This document shows, piece after piece, positions 54,201-62,591 of a stretch of 64,000 nt of DNA (position 1 is the first letter of the stretch; each line of letters opens with the position of its first letter). Both the position numbers and the translations under genes were made by a program. Source of the stretch: Chondrus crispus. Its lineage: Eukaryota; Rhodophyta; Florideophyceae; Gigartinales; Gigartinaceae. The notes beneath the pieces were generated by a model. The model saw nothing but the letters and a program-made list of their open reading frames with translations, was not told where the DNA came from and did no database searches. Location of the stretch: the NCBI RefSeq assembly GCF_000350225.1, contig NW_005179147.1, positions 62,001 through 126,000 of the forward strand. Reading direction: 5' to 3'.

Positions 54201-55437
54201 GCACGATTGCGCGGTGGGCTGTGAATGTGACATGCCCGTAGCTCGTGAGGTCGTGTACACTGAGGAGGTTTTGTTGGATGTTGGGGGAGTGTACCACCGG
54301 GAGAGTGATGGTCTTATTGCTCTGTTTGATTTTGATGGGCCCCGTGTGTGTTATGGGGTGATGTTTGCCGTTGGCAGTTTTTGTTAGTGTACCGGTTGTT
54401 TTGCGCATCGTACCATGGGGTTTGGATACGTGCGTAGGATTGGCACCGGAGTCGAGAATGTATGGAAGCTTACCGGTGGTATCGTCGTCGGAGTGCTGGG
54501 TAATTGCTTCTTCGAGTTGCGCTATCCTCATTTGCAGTTCATCGATGGCCTGGTCGTGTGCTTCTGTTTGTTGGGGACTTGTGGATCGCGGTGGGGTGTT
54601 GTTTTGGCTTGTGTTGGCGTGATACGGGGCTTTTCTTTGCCATTTGTGTGCATAGCATTCCGTGGTGTTGTGCGTTACACTACCGTGGTGGGTGCACCAT
54701 GCTTCGCTCCATCCTGGAGGTTTGGGGTACGTTTTGTTGTCAGGGCGGGCTGATCGGTTGTTTTTGCGTGGGGTGTATGTGTTGCGTGGAGTGGCATTGC
54801 GTTGTTGTTCTGCTTTGGTTGTTCGTGGCGTTTGTGTTGCGGGAGCCATTCTTTGTTGAATGATCAGAACCTGCTGGATGTGGTTGTGGAATGCCCTTAT
54901 GGTGGTTGGGGGGTGGCCGGTGAGTAGGAGGGCGAGAGTGCTGAGGTCTGGGTGCTGTGTAAGTCCCTGAATCATGTAGTTGATTGTGGTTCTCTCGTGA
55001 TTGATGTTGGGGTAGTTTGCGATTATCATTTTGTGCCGGATGCTCTGGTGTTTGGCTAGATACTCACTGAATTCCTGTCTGGGGAGGAATTTGAGGCTGC
55101 GGGCCTCGGCGTCCAGTACTTCATGATTGTCGATGTTAGTTTCGTGGACGTGCGTATTGATCATTTCGCATATGGCGTGTGGTTCTTCCCTGAGGATGGT
55201 GGGGGGTAGCTGCGGTATGAGATCGTTGTGTATGCTTTGCATGATGATCGTCCTGAGCGCATCGGCTTTGTCCTGATTCTGTTTGCTGATCGCAGGGTCT
55301 TGGGTGGGTGTCGGTGCTGCTTCTAGGAGCGGTTCTGCCTCTATGGTACGCGCGTATATGTGTAGGGCGTCGTGCCAGAATGTGTAGTTCGATTTTGTCA
55401 GTGCGGGTAGCGTGGGTTGTTGTGTTGATGAGGTCAT
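51205..55437 (-). CDS. Copia-C gag-pol polyprotein
   Basis: 1,410 codons in one frame. Gag fills residues ~1-270, with an incomplete zinc-knuckle-like CTHHGSVTHNTTEC near its end. Protease has DSGAN (YILDSGANPTHVS). The pre-integrase zinc region has HLRLGHIHPK...CTGC. The integrase core shows its acidic residues in SSDVCGPI, LTTDNAKEY and PQENSLAERINRT. RT has LEHLDIKGAYLHEQ and SMDD in place of the usual YVDD. RNase H has SYTDADFAND and STCEAEYMAAAEA. It ends with the conserved MPADLMTKPL region. The order protease-integrase-RT-RNase H is diagnostic of Copia. A single frame without a gag/pol shift is usual for the family. Codon use is C/A-rich, unlike the host genes. Confidence 0.92.
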   Translation of the reverse strand: MTSSTQQPTLPALTKSNYTFWHDALHIYARTIEAEPLLEAAPTPTQDPAISKQNQDKADALRTIIMQSIHNDLIPQLPPTILREEPHAICEMINTHVHETNIDNHEVLDAEARSLKFLPRQEFSEYLAKHQSIRHKMIIANYPNINHERTTINYMIQGLTQHPDLSTLALLLTGHPPTTIRAFHNHIQQVLIIQQRMAPATQTPRTTKAEQQRNATPRNTYTPRKNNRSARPDNKTYPKPPGWSEAWCTHHGSVTHNTTECYAHKWQRKAPYHANTSQNNTPPRSTSPQQTEAHDQAIDELQMRIAQLEEAITQHSDDDTTGKLPYILDSGANPTHVSKPHGTMRKTTGTLTKTANGKHHPITHTGPIKIKQSNKTITLPVVHSPNIQQNLLSVHDLTSYGHVTFTAHRAIVHAPQRIRKPVLTATYRNGQYVMDKTERAQAQAARTVGKSHKTRKAPKHTSTHAQHKQNKKSTTAPVTPHLAPHTRATPQLRNTAQSPHHQPKRSTVKDIMQDWHLRLGHIHPKTNSIMAKHKLLPPLPASLHTTPHKLTCTGCIDGKTTQTTHPRTTHTQEVGTQLSSDVCGPIKPTSRQNNHYFMTLVDTATRYAWVVFLNNRSQVPHSITNAIQYVSNQLGYYPKLLTTDNAKEYTATYVQQYLTNRGITFRPTTAYTPQENSLAERINRTIMNSARAALAHSHMQQGYWQEAVTDAVYKYNITYQHTVKNLPHTLWHGTPPRVKHIFIFGQLGYIPILKPHKTKLQLRAHPARYLHGVDDTHIQVYNMHTSRQQKVRSNDFKPYFRNTDPCTTTLAAFTAKRRKTTTPTAVTTTTPAPRSLAQARKYPDAKEWETAHNHELQQLDNMKAIAWHKTATNIPKRDIIPMTMTYRYKIEPDTKTITRKARFSVRGDLMTPHTHYDPDKTATFMADKTTVRAILAMAAANDMHLEHLDIKGAYLHEQYEHEKPVYVWQPQKFDGTFTHKTTNCQLKGNIYGTPPAAYTYSTRLHEHLRNNGYRQLKSDPSLFTKQAHNNLIIIAVSMDDFLAAATTPKLNDELYNTLRQKYQIKRLGKPKAYLNWYITYTQHGIHVSQPQHIQHVTAYLRMNESNHVDTPYLHGISVDPPKNTDEQYPAIQDTYRTALGEIRYIADSTRPDIAFATAALARALQSPTKRHWRLLKRLAQYLHSTRSHGILFPKSKKQQPTITSYTDADFANDTTTRKSFSGMAVTLHNATIHWQAKQQPIVAKSTCEAEYMAAAEAATHTIWIRNMMSEIGIPTPTAAMHIDNAAAARMANQQAPTERRKCIDIKYHYLQDTTKNGAISIHRVPTHDMPADLMTKPLKRDTFTKHRTRLNVTPPPTEAVTFHPETRQYARQGDCDSTQKEGKTRALLSRPTTKNTAIPHKQANKAQPYL

Positions 55438-55598
55438 AGTGTTGTGTTTTTGTGGTTGTGTGTCGTGATTTTCTGCCTCTGCTATCCGTGCTGATGCGTA
55501 GAGTTCGTGCGTGAGTTGCTCTTGCTCTCGGGCGCGGTTACGTCGGGTCGCCCTTTGATCGCGGTCTCTCAGTTTTGCCGTGGTGGCTGGTCGTAGGT

Positions 55599-55608
55599 GC
55601 CCATAACC
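55599..55608 (-). other. Copia-C primer-binding site (half-tRNA iMet type)
   Basis: On the minus strand GGTTATGGGC follows the 5' LTR end CACA directly. Drosophila copia and a few relatives prime from an internal cut of initiator-Met tRNA, and their site begins with the same GTTATGGG word rather than TGG. Recognised from memory of those elements. Confidence 0.55.
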
Positions 55609-55745
55609 TGTGAACCAAGAGATCCGGATGCCGGGGTCCCCCTGACCGCGGGGGCCGCCGGCGCCGGTATATTTACTGACTCTATGTCCTATCGTACGTC
55701 TATAAATAAGGCTGTGCCTTATTTGCCTGTTTGTGTGGAATCACA
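55609..55745 (-). repeat. Copia-C 5' LTR
   Basis: In element orientation it starts TGTGATTCCACACAAACAGG and ends GGTTCACA. It carries the element's promoter. Confidence 0.88.
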
Positions 55746-55852
55746 TTCTGAAAGTGATTTGCGAGATCCTCCCCTTGAGTATTGCAATACGCCAATAGCG
55801 CAGTATTCTACCGCGTGGCACGGTACTGCACTATTGAGCGGTATGGACTGTA

Positions 55853-56600
55853 TACAGTTGACATTGGGGGTTGCGGTAAATATGATATCTCTGTGCTTCA
55901 AAATGTTCAGGAAGAACTATGTTCATTAGCACAGCAATTCTTTATTTCACTTCAAAGCTGCTCGCAATGCGATATGCGATGCTGTTTGTAAGACTATACG
56001 ACCTCGAATTCGTCTGAATCGCGAGCAATATCATACTTATCGACCACGGCTTTAAGGTCAAAGTAACACATACATGTGCCCCATTTTAGCGGTGCGCCCG
56101 GTCAATAAAATGAACAGAGTGACTTGTTGAATGGTTTTTGCAGAGCGGTTCTTAAGTTGGACACACTTGCGGTTGCAAGTTGGGTGGCTCTCAGCGTTAG
56201 TGAGTGGTTGTCTCTGGCCCCTTTTGCTTTCCCCGTCCAAACTCCGTGCCTTTTATAGAAATCGTAGCTGAAACTTAGAACAATACAGTACATGCTAGAC
56301 TATAATAAAAATATCCTTTCATTCTATACCTTGTCTCCATGCAATCGCTTAGGTTCTTGCTTTCAATCTCCCCGACCATCCTTTTTAATACTACTTCATA
56401 CAGTACTCCTCCTTTTACAAGTCATTCAGGTATGGAATAGAACTTATAGCGCGGTTCTATGCCATCCTTTTAAACAATGTAGGAGTCAATCACTTTTAGA
56501 AGGACATGCACAAGTATATTTATACAAATAAGAAAACAAATGATATCCATTCTGTGCGTGTCCCTCTTAATGCCATACAACTCCTCCACATTTAAGCTGG
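55853..56600. other. AT-rich spacer without recognisable genes
   Basis: Only short frames are present (the longest is 79 codons) and none shows a domain. Nothing further could be identified. Confidence 0.4.
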
Positions 56601-57430
56601 ATATTCGTCCTCGAATAAGCTTGGTGGCGAATAGTAAGTGATGGAGTCGAAGTATCGTTGAGAAACGGGCTTGTGGCTTGGAAGGTCTTGTTCGTCGATC
56701 CATTTTTCTTGAAGTATGTTTCCTGAGTTTTCTGATAGTAACAAATCGATAGATTCTTAAGTGCGGCGGTGAGATATGATGTCAGTTGTAGGCGGCGACT
56801 TTTCTTTGGTCTGAAATGTAGACTCGCGACCGATAGTTCTTCTATGTTGATCCTCGTAGTATGATTTGTGAAGAGATATGAATGTAGGATGAAGATTTTG
56901 ATATTTCTCTAGTAGTTACAACTCGTATGAGTTTATAGACGCTAGAACGTCGATCATTTCGAATGGTCCAATGTACTTCGTTGAACGCTTTTTGCTTGTT
57001 TGTGTCTTGAGTGGTAACGTCTTCGTCGAGAGCATTAGTTGGTCTCCTAGGTAAAATGAGTGGTTTCTTTTTTTTGTTCACTTCTTCGGCGGTTCGTTCG
57101 TTCGAAGCTGTTCTGGACAGCTTAGCCATATTATTGGCTCTTCTTATGTTCTCCAAAATCCTTTGTGTGGTCACAGTAGGTGTTTCTGACCCATCAGAGT
57201 GGAGGACGTCAGAAACAGAGAGTGGATGTTGACCATACTCTAGGAAAAAAGGACTTTGTCTGGTTGGGTCACTTATGTGATTGTTGTACGCAAACTCGAG
57301 TCCTGGTAGGTTTTTACTCCAATCTCTTTGCGTATAACTTACAAAGCAACGTAACATTTCTTGTAATGTTCTGAATGCCCTTTCTGATTGTCTATCTGTT
57401 TGAGGATGGAAGGCAGTTGATATGTTTAAC
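56470..57430 (-). mobile_element. Ty3 (Gypsy-C) integrase fragment
   Basis: Minus-strand 56842-57357 carries the end of a Ty3 integrase: QRDWSKNLPGLEFAYNNHIS, SPFFLEYGQHPLS, then a C-terminal domain with a Lys-rich insert. A short piece at 56470-56703 may be the tail. Gag, RT and LTRs are absent. The fragment stops where the 57.4-58.2 kb block begins, so that block is the younger neighbour. A fossil. Confidence 0.75.
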
Positions 57431-58172
57431 TTGACTCATAGTAGCTTCATGATTTCCCTCCATAAAGTGTCGTGCACTGAGGGGGAAGGGTGGGACCCCC
57501 CTCTGGGGGAGCGAGCGCGTTCGGGGCGCGTGTAGGGGATTCGGGAGACCACCCGTAAAGGAACCGGTACGGGGCCGGGCGCGAAAGGCAGTAGGGAAGT
57601 AGAGGGGTAAAAAGGAATTGAAGGACACGCCCAGGAGGGGCGGAGCGGTAGGGACAGCTGTCGCACGGAGGGCAGTGTGTAGCGGGACGACGCGCGCGGT
57701 AGAGATAGGTGGGAATCGGGACGTAGATGGCTCGCAGGGTACTGTCGTAAGACGGGGACCGACGCGAGGCTACTATTCCGTTCCAGAAACCCGAGTTGTA
57801 GACCCAAAGCTTCGTGAGGATTTACTTAGGGTCGGACGTCGGCTATAGACTAGCCGACGTCGGAGCTATAATTAATTAAACTACAAAAACACTAAATTAA
57901 CACGGCGGCGGTGGCCGGAGAAAACCCTCCTCGTTACGAGGTATGACACCCATTACACGTGGGGATTGACACTTGTACGCCGGGGCGTGGATGCCCGGTT
58001 ACGCGTGGCGACGGGTACACGTGGGCACCCGAGAAAGAGTCGTCCTGGCCGGGGACAGGTGTCCTGAGCAACGGATGAGGGGTGTCAGTGCAGTACATAG
58101 CCCCCCTCTTAAAAATAGAGCGTCCCCGCGAACCCTAGTCCTGGCGACTTTGTAGACCGACGGTAACGCTGT
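57431..58172. other. Unassigned GC-rich block upstream of the methyltransferase cluster
   Basis: No protein is recognised. It contains a small inverted repeat ACGTCGGCTA/TAGCCGACGT around 57834-57858, followed by AT-rich ATTAATTAAACT, then GC-rich sequence with GGGTACACGTGGGCACCC words like those in the DIRS-type arms. It might be the end of an unidentified element or the promoter of the cluster. Confidence 0.3.
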
Positions 58173-58201
58173 ATGGGGCCCCGCCCAGGGCGGGGCCCCA
58201 T
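58173..58201. promoter_or_regulatory. Perfect 29-bp GC palindrome before the ParB-like start codon
   Basis: ATGGGGCCCCGCCC, one A, then GGGCGGGGCCCCAT: 14-bp arms with a single central base, ending nine bases before the ATG at 58211. It would form a very stable hairpin in the leader RNA or serve as a binding site for a dimeric protein. The role is unknown. Confidence 0.8.
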
Positions 58202-58210
58202 CTATCAGGT

Positions 58211-58930
58211 ATGACGCGGAAAGGGAGGTCAGCTCAAGCGTCTCGGAATGATCCATCCTCACAGGTGCGCGACAGGATGGAGGTGGCAAAAGCATTGTTT
58301 GCGGACGTGATGGAGGGCTCAACTAACACGACAGTTGATCGTAGGGACTGCATATCGCTCACAAATGTTAGAGCCATAGTTCTTTCAGGTGCAGAACGAA
58401 TGAAAGTACTGTTCCGAGGCCATGCATTTGCCCAAAGTAATCACGAAGCGGGTGAGGCACCTCACGAACCAGGTATCACTGCGGGATCGGATATGCCAGT
58501 GCTCATGCCGTTGACGGGTACCTACCGGCGATATGTGATCGACCATTTCAAGGGGAAGGGTTTGACGGAGACGGAGGCAAGGGAGAAAAGTCGCTCAAGG
58601 ACGCAATGGTACGGCGTAGTCGACGGGATGCACAGACTTGTTGCTATCCTAGAGCTCATCGACGAGCTACCTGCGCAATGGAGTCGATTCTCTTGGAGTG
58701 TGACCATATTGAGTGGTGGCCATAACGTGCAAGTGTTGCGGCAACTTGCGCGCCATCAAAACAGGAAGCATGCCCCTAGTTATTACATTGAAACGATCTT
58801 TTACGATACTCTTTGTGGTCTGCGAGAGGAGGTGGCTCGTTTGAAAGCGGAAAAAACGGCCGAACACCAACAGCAAAGCAAATCGCCTGTGTTTACGATG
58901 GTTGTGCTCATCAGAAGGAGAGCACCTTGA
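58211..58930 (+). CDS. ParB/sulfiredoxin-like domain protein (N-terminal part of a methyltransferase gene)
   Basis: A 239-codon frame starting MTRKGRSAQA. The central region has the ParB/Srx core signature around residues ~133-155 (QWYGVVDGMHRLVAILELID), where ParB-type folds have a DG-HR loop, followed by helices (HNVQVLRQLARHQNRKHAPS). In phages and bacteria such domains are often fused to or encoded beside DNA amino-methyltransferases. A methyltransferase frame overlaps the 3' end in another phase. Either a splice or a disruption must separate the two, and this could not be decided. The protein is probably nuclear and DNA-binding if expressed. There is no eukaryotic host gene with this layout that I recognise. 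Confidence 0.5.
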   Translation: MTRKGRSAQASRNDPSSQVRDRMEVAKALFADVMEGSTNTTVDRRDCISLTNVRAIVLSGAERMKVLFRGHAFAQSNHEAGEAPHEPGITAGSDMPVLMPLTGTYRRYVIDHFKGKGLTETEAREKSRSRTQWYGVVDGMHRLVAILELIDELPAQWSRFSWSVTILSGGHNVQVLRQLARHQNRKHAPSYYIETIFYDTLCGLREEVARLKAEKTAEHQQQSKSPVFTMVVLIRRRAP

Positions 58931-60081
58931 AACTAACTGCTACTACTCTGCTGCGACTGTCGCAGAGAGTAGTCAACACAATCGGAGAGATTGTTACATC
59001 TGAACATCCCGATCTCATCGCATCACCATGCACGCTAAGTGGTGTCGTGAGACCATCCCAATCCCCAAGCACGAGCAAGACGGACTGTCGAGTATTTCGC
59101 AACTTCATTCACATCAGTTCACTGAAGTCTTGCATCCCATTCATGAATGCTTCTGGTGCAGATGGCGAGCTTTCTCAGGTAAATACATTGTATCGTGTAC
59201 GTGACATGTGCAGATTGCACAACTTCAAACCTGTATCATACAAACTAGTTGGGGAGCAGTTTCAGAAGGCCAAAGCTGCTTTGCAGGAAGCAAGAAAATT
59301 CGAAGAACTGTTGCAGACAGATAAGTGGCCAAGTAAAATGGAGACAACGAAAGCGAATTTACTATGCACAACCAAATTCGATATAGCAGTGCTCACTAAC
59401 AAAGGAAACGACAGAGCAATATTGGATGTTATTCTAGAACTGTATCGCCGAACTTGTCCCCAGATCGCCTCATTCAAGGAAGAGAAGTACAAGGCCAAGT
59501 ATGTTACAACCCCTGCCCCATCACTTGCTATAAACAGTACACCGGCTACCCAAGCTTCCGGCGCCAATACGTCCACGGCCGCTGCTCATACAGAGGGCAA
59601 CGGTACGCTGGGAGGTACTGCTGATGAAGGAAATGAGATAATGCCGGCTATACCCGATGATCCACATATATCCGCCGACGGGAAAGATCCAGCTGAACAG
59701 AATACTGCCGATCCTCCGCCAGCTGCATATGCAAAGTCGGCTGCTCCTCAAAGCGAGGCCTCAGAACGACTTAAGACATGGGTCAATTACACGAACGATA
59801 GGGAGGTTGTCATGATGAAAAGGAGAGACTTCCTGAAGGAACTTGGCATAGAAGCATATCAAATGAAATGGCAGGAATACTATGGATCCGTGAGAACGGA
59901 CAAATGCCCATTGTTCGATTTACTGTGTACAGACCCTCTGTACGGTACGCCATCATGCCGGTCAGGTGCAGGAATCGGTTATGATAATGTCGTCGACACC
60001 ACGGAAATGAAGGCCGTCGCAGAACTATCACGAAGTATACTGAAACCCGGTGGATGGGTATTTATATTCACATCAATATAG
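58813..60081 (+). CDS. DNA amino-methyltransferase, linker and catalytic motif part
   Basis: A 422-codon frame. Convincing protein starts after ~40 residues. Residues ~190-300 are helical then Ala/Thr/Pro-rich linker. The last ~90 residues (RRDFLKELGIEAYQMKWQEY ... LFDLLCTDPLYGTPSCRSG ... LSRSILKPGGWVFIFTS) match the catalytic half of N6-adenine/N4-cytosine methyltransferases. DPLY stands where DPPY is usual. With the AdoMet-binding half following downstream, the order is catalytic then AdoMet, i.e. the beta class. The third-position Pro to Leu change could weaken catalysis. The frame continues in the same phase in the next entry. Whether the gene is decayed or read through is open. Confidence 0.55.
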   Translation: MWSARGGGSFESGKNGRTPTAKQIACVYDGCAHQKESTLKLTATTLLRLSQRVVNTIGEIVTSEHPDLIASPCTLSGVVRPSQSPSTSKTDCRVFRNFIHISSLKSCIPFMNASGADGELSQVNTLYRVRDMCRLHNFKPVSYKLVGEQFQKAKAALQEARKFEELLQTDKWPSKMETTKANLLCTTKFDIAVLTNKGNDRAILDVILELYRRTCPQIASFKEEKYKAKYVTTPAPSLAINSTPATQASGANTSTAAAHTEGNGTLGGTADEGNEIMPAIPDDPHISADGKDPAEQNTADPPPAAYAKSAAPQSEASERLKTWVNYTNDREVVMMKRRDFLKELGIEAYQMKWQEYYGSVRTDKCPLFDLLCTDPLYGTPSCRSGAGIGYDNVVDTTEMKAVAELSRSILKPGGWVFIFTSI

Positions 60082-60150
60082 TACTTTAGTAGATGGTACA
60101 ATGCGTTTAAAGAAACGGGTTTCAGCGGACCTCAGTACCCTTACGTCATC

Positions 60151-60624
60151 ATGAAGGACACCAAGACGTTGCAAGAATATCGAGGGGACGTCTTCCCTCA
60201 GAACGCCTGTGAATTTGGCATGTTCGCTAAGGCACCAGGGCATCGACCGGATGGGTTCAAGGTAGATTTACGGAGCCCCTACCATGTTTTGCAGGCCCCA
60301 GAGAAACGGAAGTTTGCGGCAATATCTAGGGTACCAGTTACTTCTAACAAGTTACTCAAGCCTGGAACGAGATCACCCATTCTGACGGAGGAGAAAAATC
60401 CCAATCTCTTAGCTGAGCTTATGTCAACGTTCTGTCCAGACAACGGTCGTGTTCTGGACATTTACGGTGGTACTCTTTCTATGGCAATTTCTTCCATTCG
60501 GACAAACAGAAAGTGCACTGTAGTGGAGGCAGAAGCTGAGCGATATCGTTTCGCCCATGAACGGCTTCGTTTAATAGCCCAAAACCACTGCGGTCTATCA
60601 GAAGCTACTAATGCGCCAAAGTAG
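60151..60624 (+). CDS. DNA amino-methyltransferase, AdoMet-binding part
   Basis: 157 codons, same phase as the preceding frame. It carries the second half of a beta-class methyltransferase: RSPILTEEKNPNLLAELMST (the E-K/N-P lead-in to motif X) and GRVLDIYGGTLSMAISSIRT (AdoMet-binding motif I, LDxxGG, with TLSMA where GSGT is usual). Then comes CTVVEAEAERYRFAHERLRL, in which the acidic residue would hold the AdoMet ribose. Such enzymes modify adenine N6 or cytosine N4. Together with the two preceding entries it makes a ParB-linker-methyltransferase gene interrupted about twice. Confidence 0.6.
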   Translation: MKDTKTLQEYRGDVFPQNACEFGMFAKAPGHRPDGFKVDLRSPYHVLQAPEKRKFAAISRVPVTSNKLLKPGTRSPILTEEKNPNLLAELMSTFCPDNGRVLDIYGGTLSMAISSIRTNRKCTVVEAEAERYRFAHERLRLIAQNHCGLSEATNAPK

Positions 60625-60850
60625 AGCTCATGTAAAGATCCTTCTTCCGTACCATCCTTCGTGACACGAAACTCCATCACGAGCGATATTAATAACTTGT
60701 CCGACAATGTCCTGTTATTACGTAATATGAGAAAACCTGAAGGCGGTATTGCTGATAGTGGGGAAGAGCCCTCAATGGCTTTACACGCAGCTACAACCGG
60801 GGGATCGAATGCGTCGTTCCTGGAAGATGTGAAACCGGGAAGTACCGTGC
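60625..60850 (+). pseudogene. Unrecognised frame, upstream of the solo LTR
   Basis: An open plus-strand frame (NNLSDNVLLLRNMRKPEGGI, SFLEDVKPGS) immediately after the methyltransferase and running into the solo LTR. No family is recognised. The sequence beyond the LTR is also open in a compatible way, so the LTR appears to have landed in coding sequence. Without the cluster context this would pass for a chance ORF. Confidence 0.4.
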
Positions 60851-61959
60851 TGTAGTGCAATGTGCCTGTGTGGCCGGAACCAGGGTCCAACGGTCCAGCA
60901 ACAACACAACCAACAAACAACAACCAACAAGAGTTGCCGACGGCACAGACCTACGGAGTGTCCGATTCTCCCTTTCCCTTTAAGTGGGTTTGCAGCCCAC
61001 AGTAGCTCAAGTCCCTGATAGGGGGGGCAAAAGGAAGATGCCCGGCCCGGGACGAATGGTGGTAGAGTCTTGTACAGGCAATCGCTCGGCGAGTTCGGGG
61101 CGGTGATTAAGAAGCCGGGCCCGATGGGTCGTAAAGCCAATGCTCGCTGAGCGCCTGGTACACCTTATACCCTTGATAAGGTCTTCGACGGGGGCGTCGC
61201 AACGCAGCCCGACGGGAATTAGCAAACACGTAGCAGCGCTACACCTCCGTACTGCCCGATGGCAAAATACCGACACCGGAACGGTCGCACCCTGTATCCG
61301 ATGGAACCAACACTGTCCTGTATACACAACAGGACCTTCGAGGGAGACGTCGTCGCAACAGCATTCCTCGGGGGACGTAAACGAGTAGCAGCGCTACACC
61401 CACGTGTCGCCCGATGGCTAAGACACCTACACCGGTCCGGTCGCAACCAAAGCCGATGGCACCAACAACAAACAAAAGAACCAACACAAGAGCCCAATGA
61501 CTCCAGTCGTCACAATGCAGATCGCAATCAGGCACTGTGGAAACAACACAAGATAAAGGAATAGAAATAGAGATAGAAATAGAAATGGATAGGTGAAATA
61601 AAGGAAAAGGAAAGGGAACCCCCGAGCGCAAAGGATAACGTAATCTGTGGTAAAAGGGAGTGTCTTGGGAAAGACGAACTTCGACCAAGGCGATATTCCA
61701 CTCTGGCAACTCGGGTTACCTTTACTGACTTGGTCGTCAGAGGGCAAAGGTATATATAGCCCCGCCGGAGCCACTAAAGTAGCTCTCGGGGCTAAGTCCT
61801 AGATCTAATCTAATGTTAAATAACTAATATGCAACTAATTGAAATTAATAATTAAAATAGTAAAGTGAAATAATTTTCACTTGTCACCCCCCACTTTTTC
61901 ATACCCTTCGATTCCTTTTATTTTCACCCCCTCACGGTGTAGTCGATTATTGCACTACA
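60851..61959 (-). mobile_element. Solo LTR of the chromovirus family
   Basis: Plus-strand ends TGTAGTGCAATG and ATTGCACTACA repeat the 11-bp terminal inverted repeat of the 3.4-18.1 kb element. The interior matches those LTRs in reverse complement, with differences well above those between the two LTRs there. CGTGC before and GGTGC after are a 5-bp target duplication with one change. No internal region is present, so it is the product of LTR-LTR recombination. Confidence 0.9.
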
Positions 61960-62281
61960 GGTGCTATTGATGGTGTCCGGGAAGGTGGTAGGGACCGGTA
62001 CTCTTCAACTTCCTCCGGGCGATTCTTCGAAGTTCTACAGAAGGCTGCACGGACACGAGCTCAAAGATGTTGAGAGAGATGGCGAGCGCTTAGTTGCTTT
62101 GTTCCGTGTGTCAATTCTACCTGAGTCGAGGAGTGTGAAGTACCCTTACAATTTCAAAGGACAGGAGACAGTCCCGAACAATCTGCGTGATATAAGTAGC
62201 GCCTTGTGCGCCTGGGACCTGCACAGTATGGCGCTTTTCAATGATGCGATTGTTACTCACTCGTCGGTACAGAACACATAG
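61960..62281 (+). pseudogene. Unrecognised frame, downstream of the solo LTR
   Basis: 106 codons open from the LTR edge (first Met at 61970) with good protein character: SGKVVGTGTLQLPPGDSSKF, RRLHGHELKDVERDGERLV, a SILPESRSVKYPYNFKGQ stretch. No family is recognised. It ends in TAG, followed two bases later by CTCATGTAAA, the same motif and spacing as after the methyltransferase stop. Confidence 0.45.
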
Positions 62282-62290
62282 TACTCATGT

Positions 62291-62507
62291 AAAAGGCTGT
62301 ACCGTTCCTCACGTCGGGCTTCGCAAACCATATTCACCGTATCAACTCTTATCTGTTTTACGCTCACCACAGAGTGGCACGCTGTCGTATCACGCACTAT
62401 TCGTGCATCGTGGCATTGCAGACATTCTGCCGTTTATGAGCGGCAGGCAGTAGCACAAAAGGCTGAACTCTTCTTCACGTCGGGCTCTGCCAAACGTCAT
62501 ATCCACT
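62291..62507 (+). repeat. Two direct copies of a ~50-bp motif in the cluster
   Basis: AAAAGGCTG...CTCACGTCGGGCTTCGC-AAAC at 62291-62340 recurs as AAAAGGCTG...TTCACGTCGGGCTCTGCCAAAC at 62457-62507. Both lie in the spacers or small frames between the 61.96 kb ORF and the 62.59 kb ORF. They may be spacer signals or duplicated short coding units. Confidence 0.65.
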
Positions 62508-62591
62508 TTGTCGAAGTCTATATAATAGACACACACATCCCGCAACGCCCGCCTTCTCAACCATCACTGCTGACCACCAACCAACATCAAG

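Larger units (their letters stand above)
51113..55745 (-). mobile_element. Copia-C, apparently whole and young Copia element
   Basis: LTRs 51113-51250 and 55609-55745 (138 and 137 bp) are almost identical; the only differences seen are one length change in a G run and the bases at one extreme end. A perfect 5-bp target duplication TTCTG flanks the element (51108-51112, 55746-55750). One open frame spans nearly the whole interior. Near-identity of the LTRs and the intact duplication indicate a recent insertion. No break was noticed. Confidence 0.9.
50911..55850. mobile_element. Pogo-type MITE 2, split by Copia-C
   Basis: Flanked by TA (50909-50910, 55851-55852). The left end CAGAGAGTATCTCCTCAATA and, inverted, right end CAGTCCATACCGCTCAATAG share the GC-TCAATAGTGCAG motif of MITE 1. 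Further CAATAGTGC/CAATAGCGC copies follow inside both ends. Without the 4.6 kb Copia-C insertion the element is ~302 bp (50911-51112 and 55751-55850). It is therefore older than Copia-C. Confidence 0.75.
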
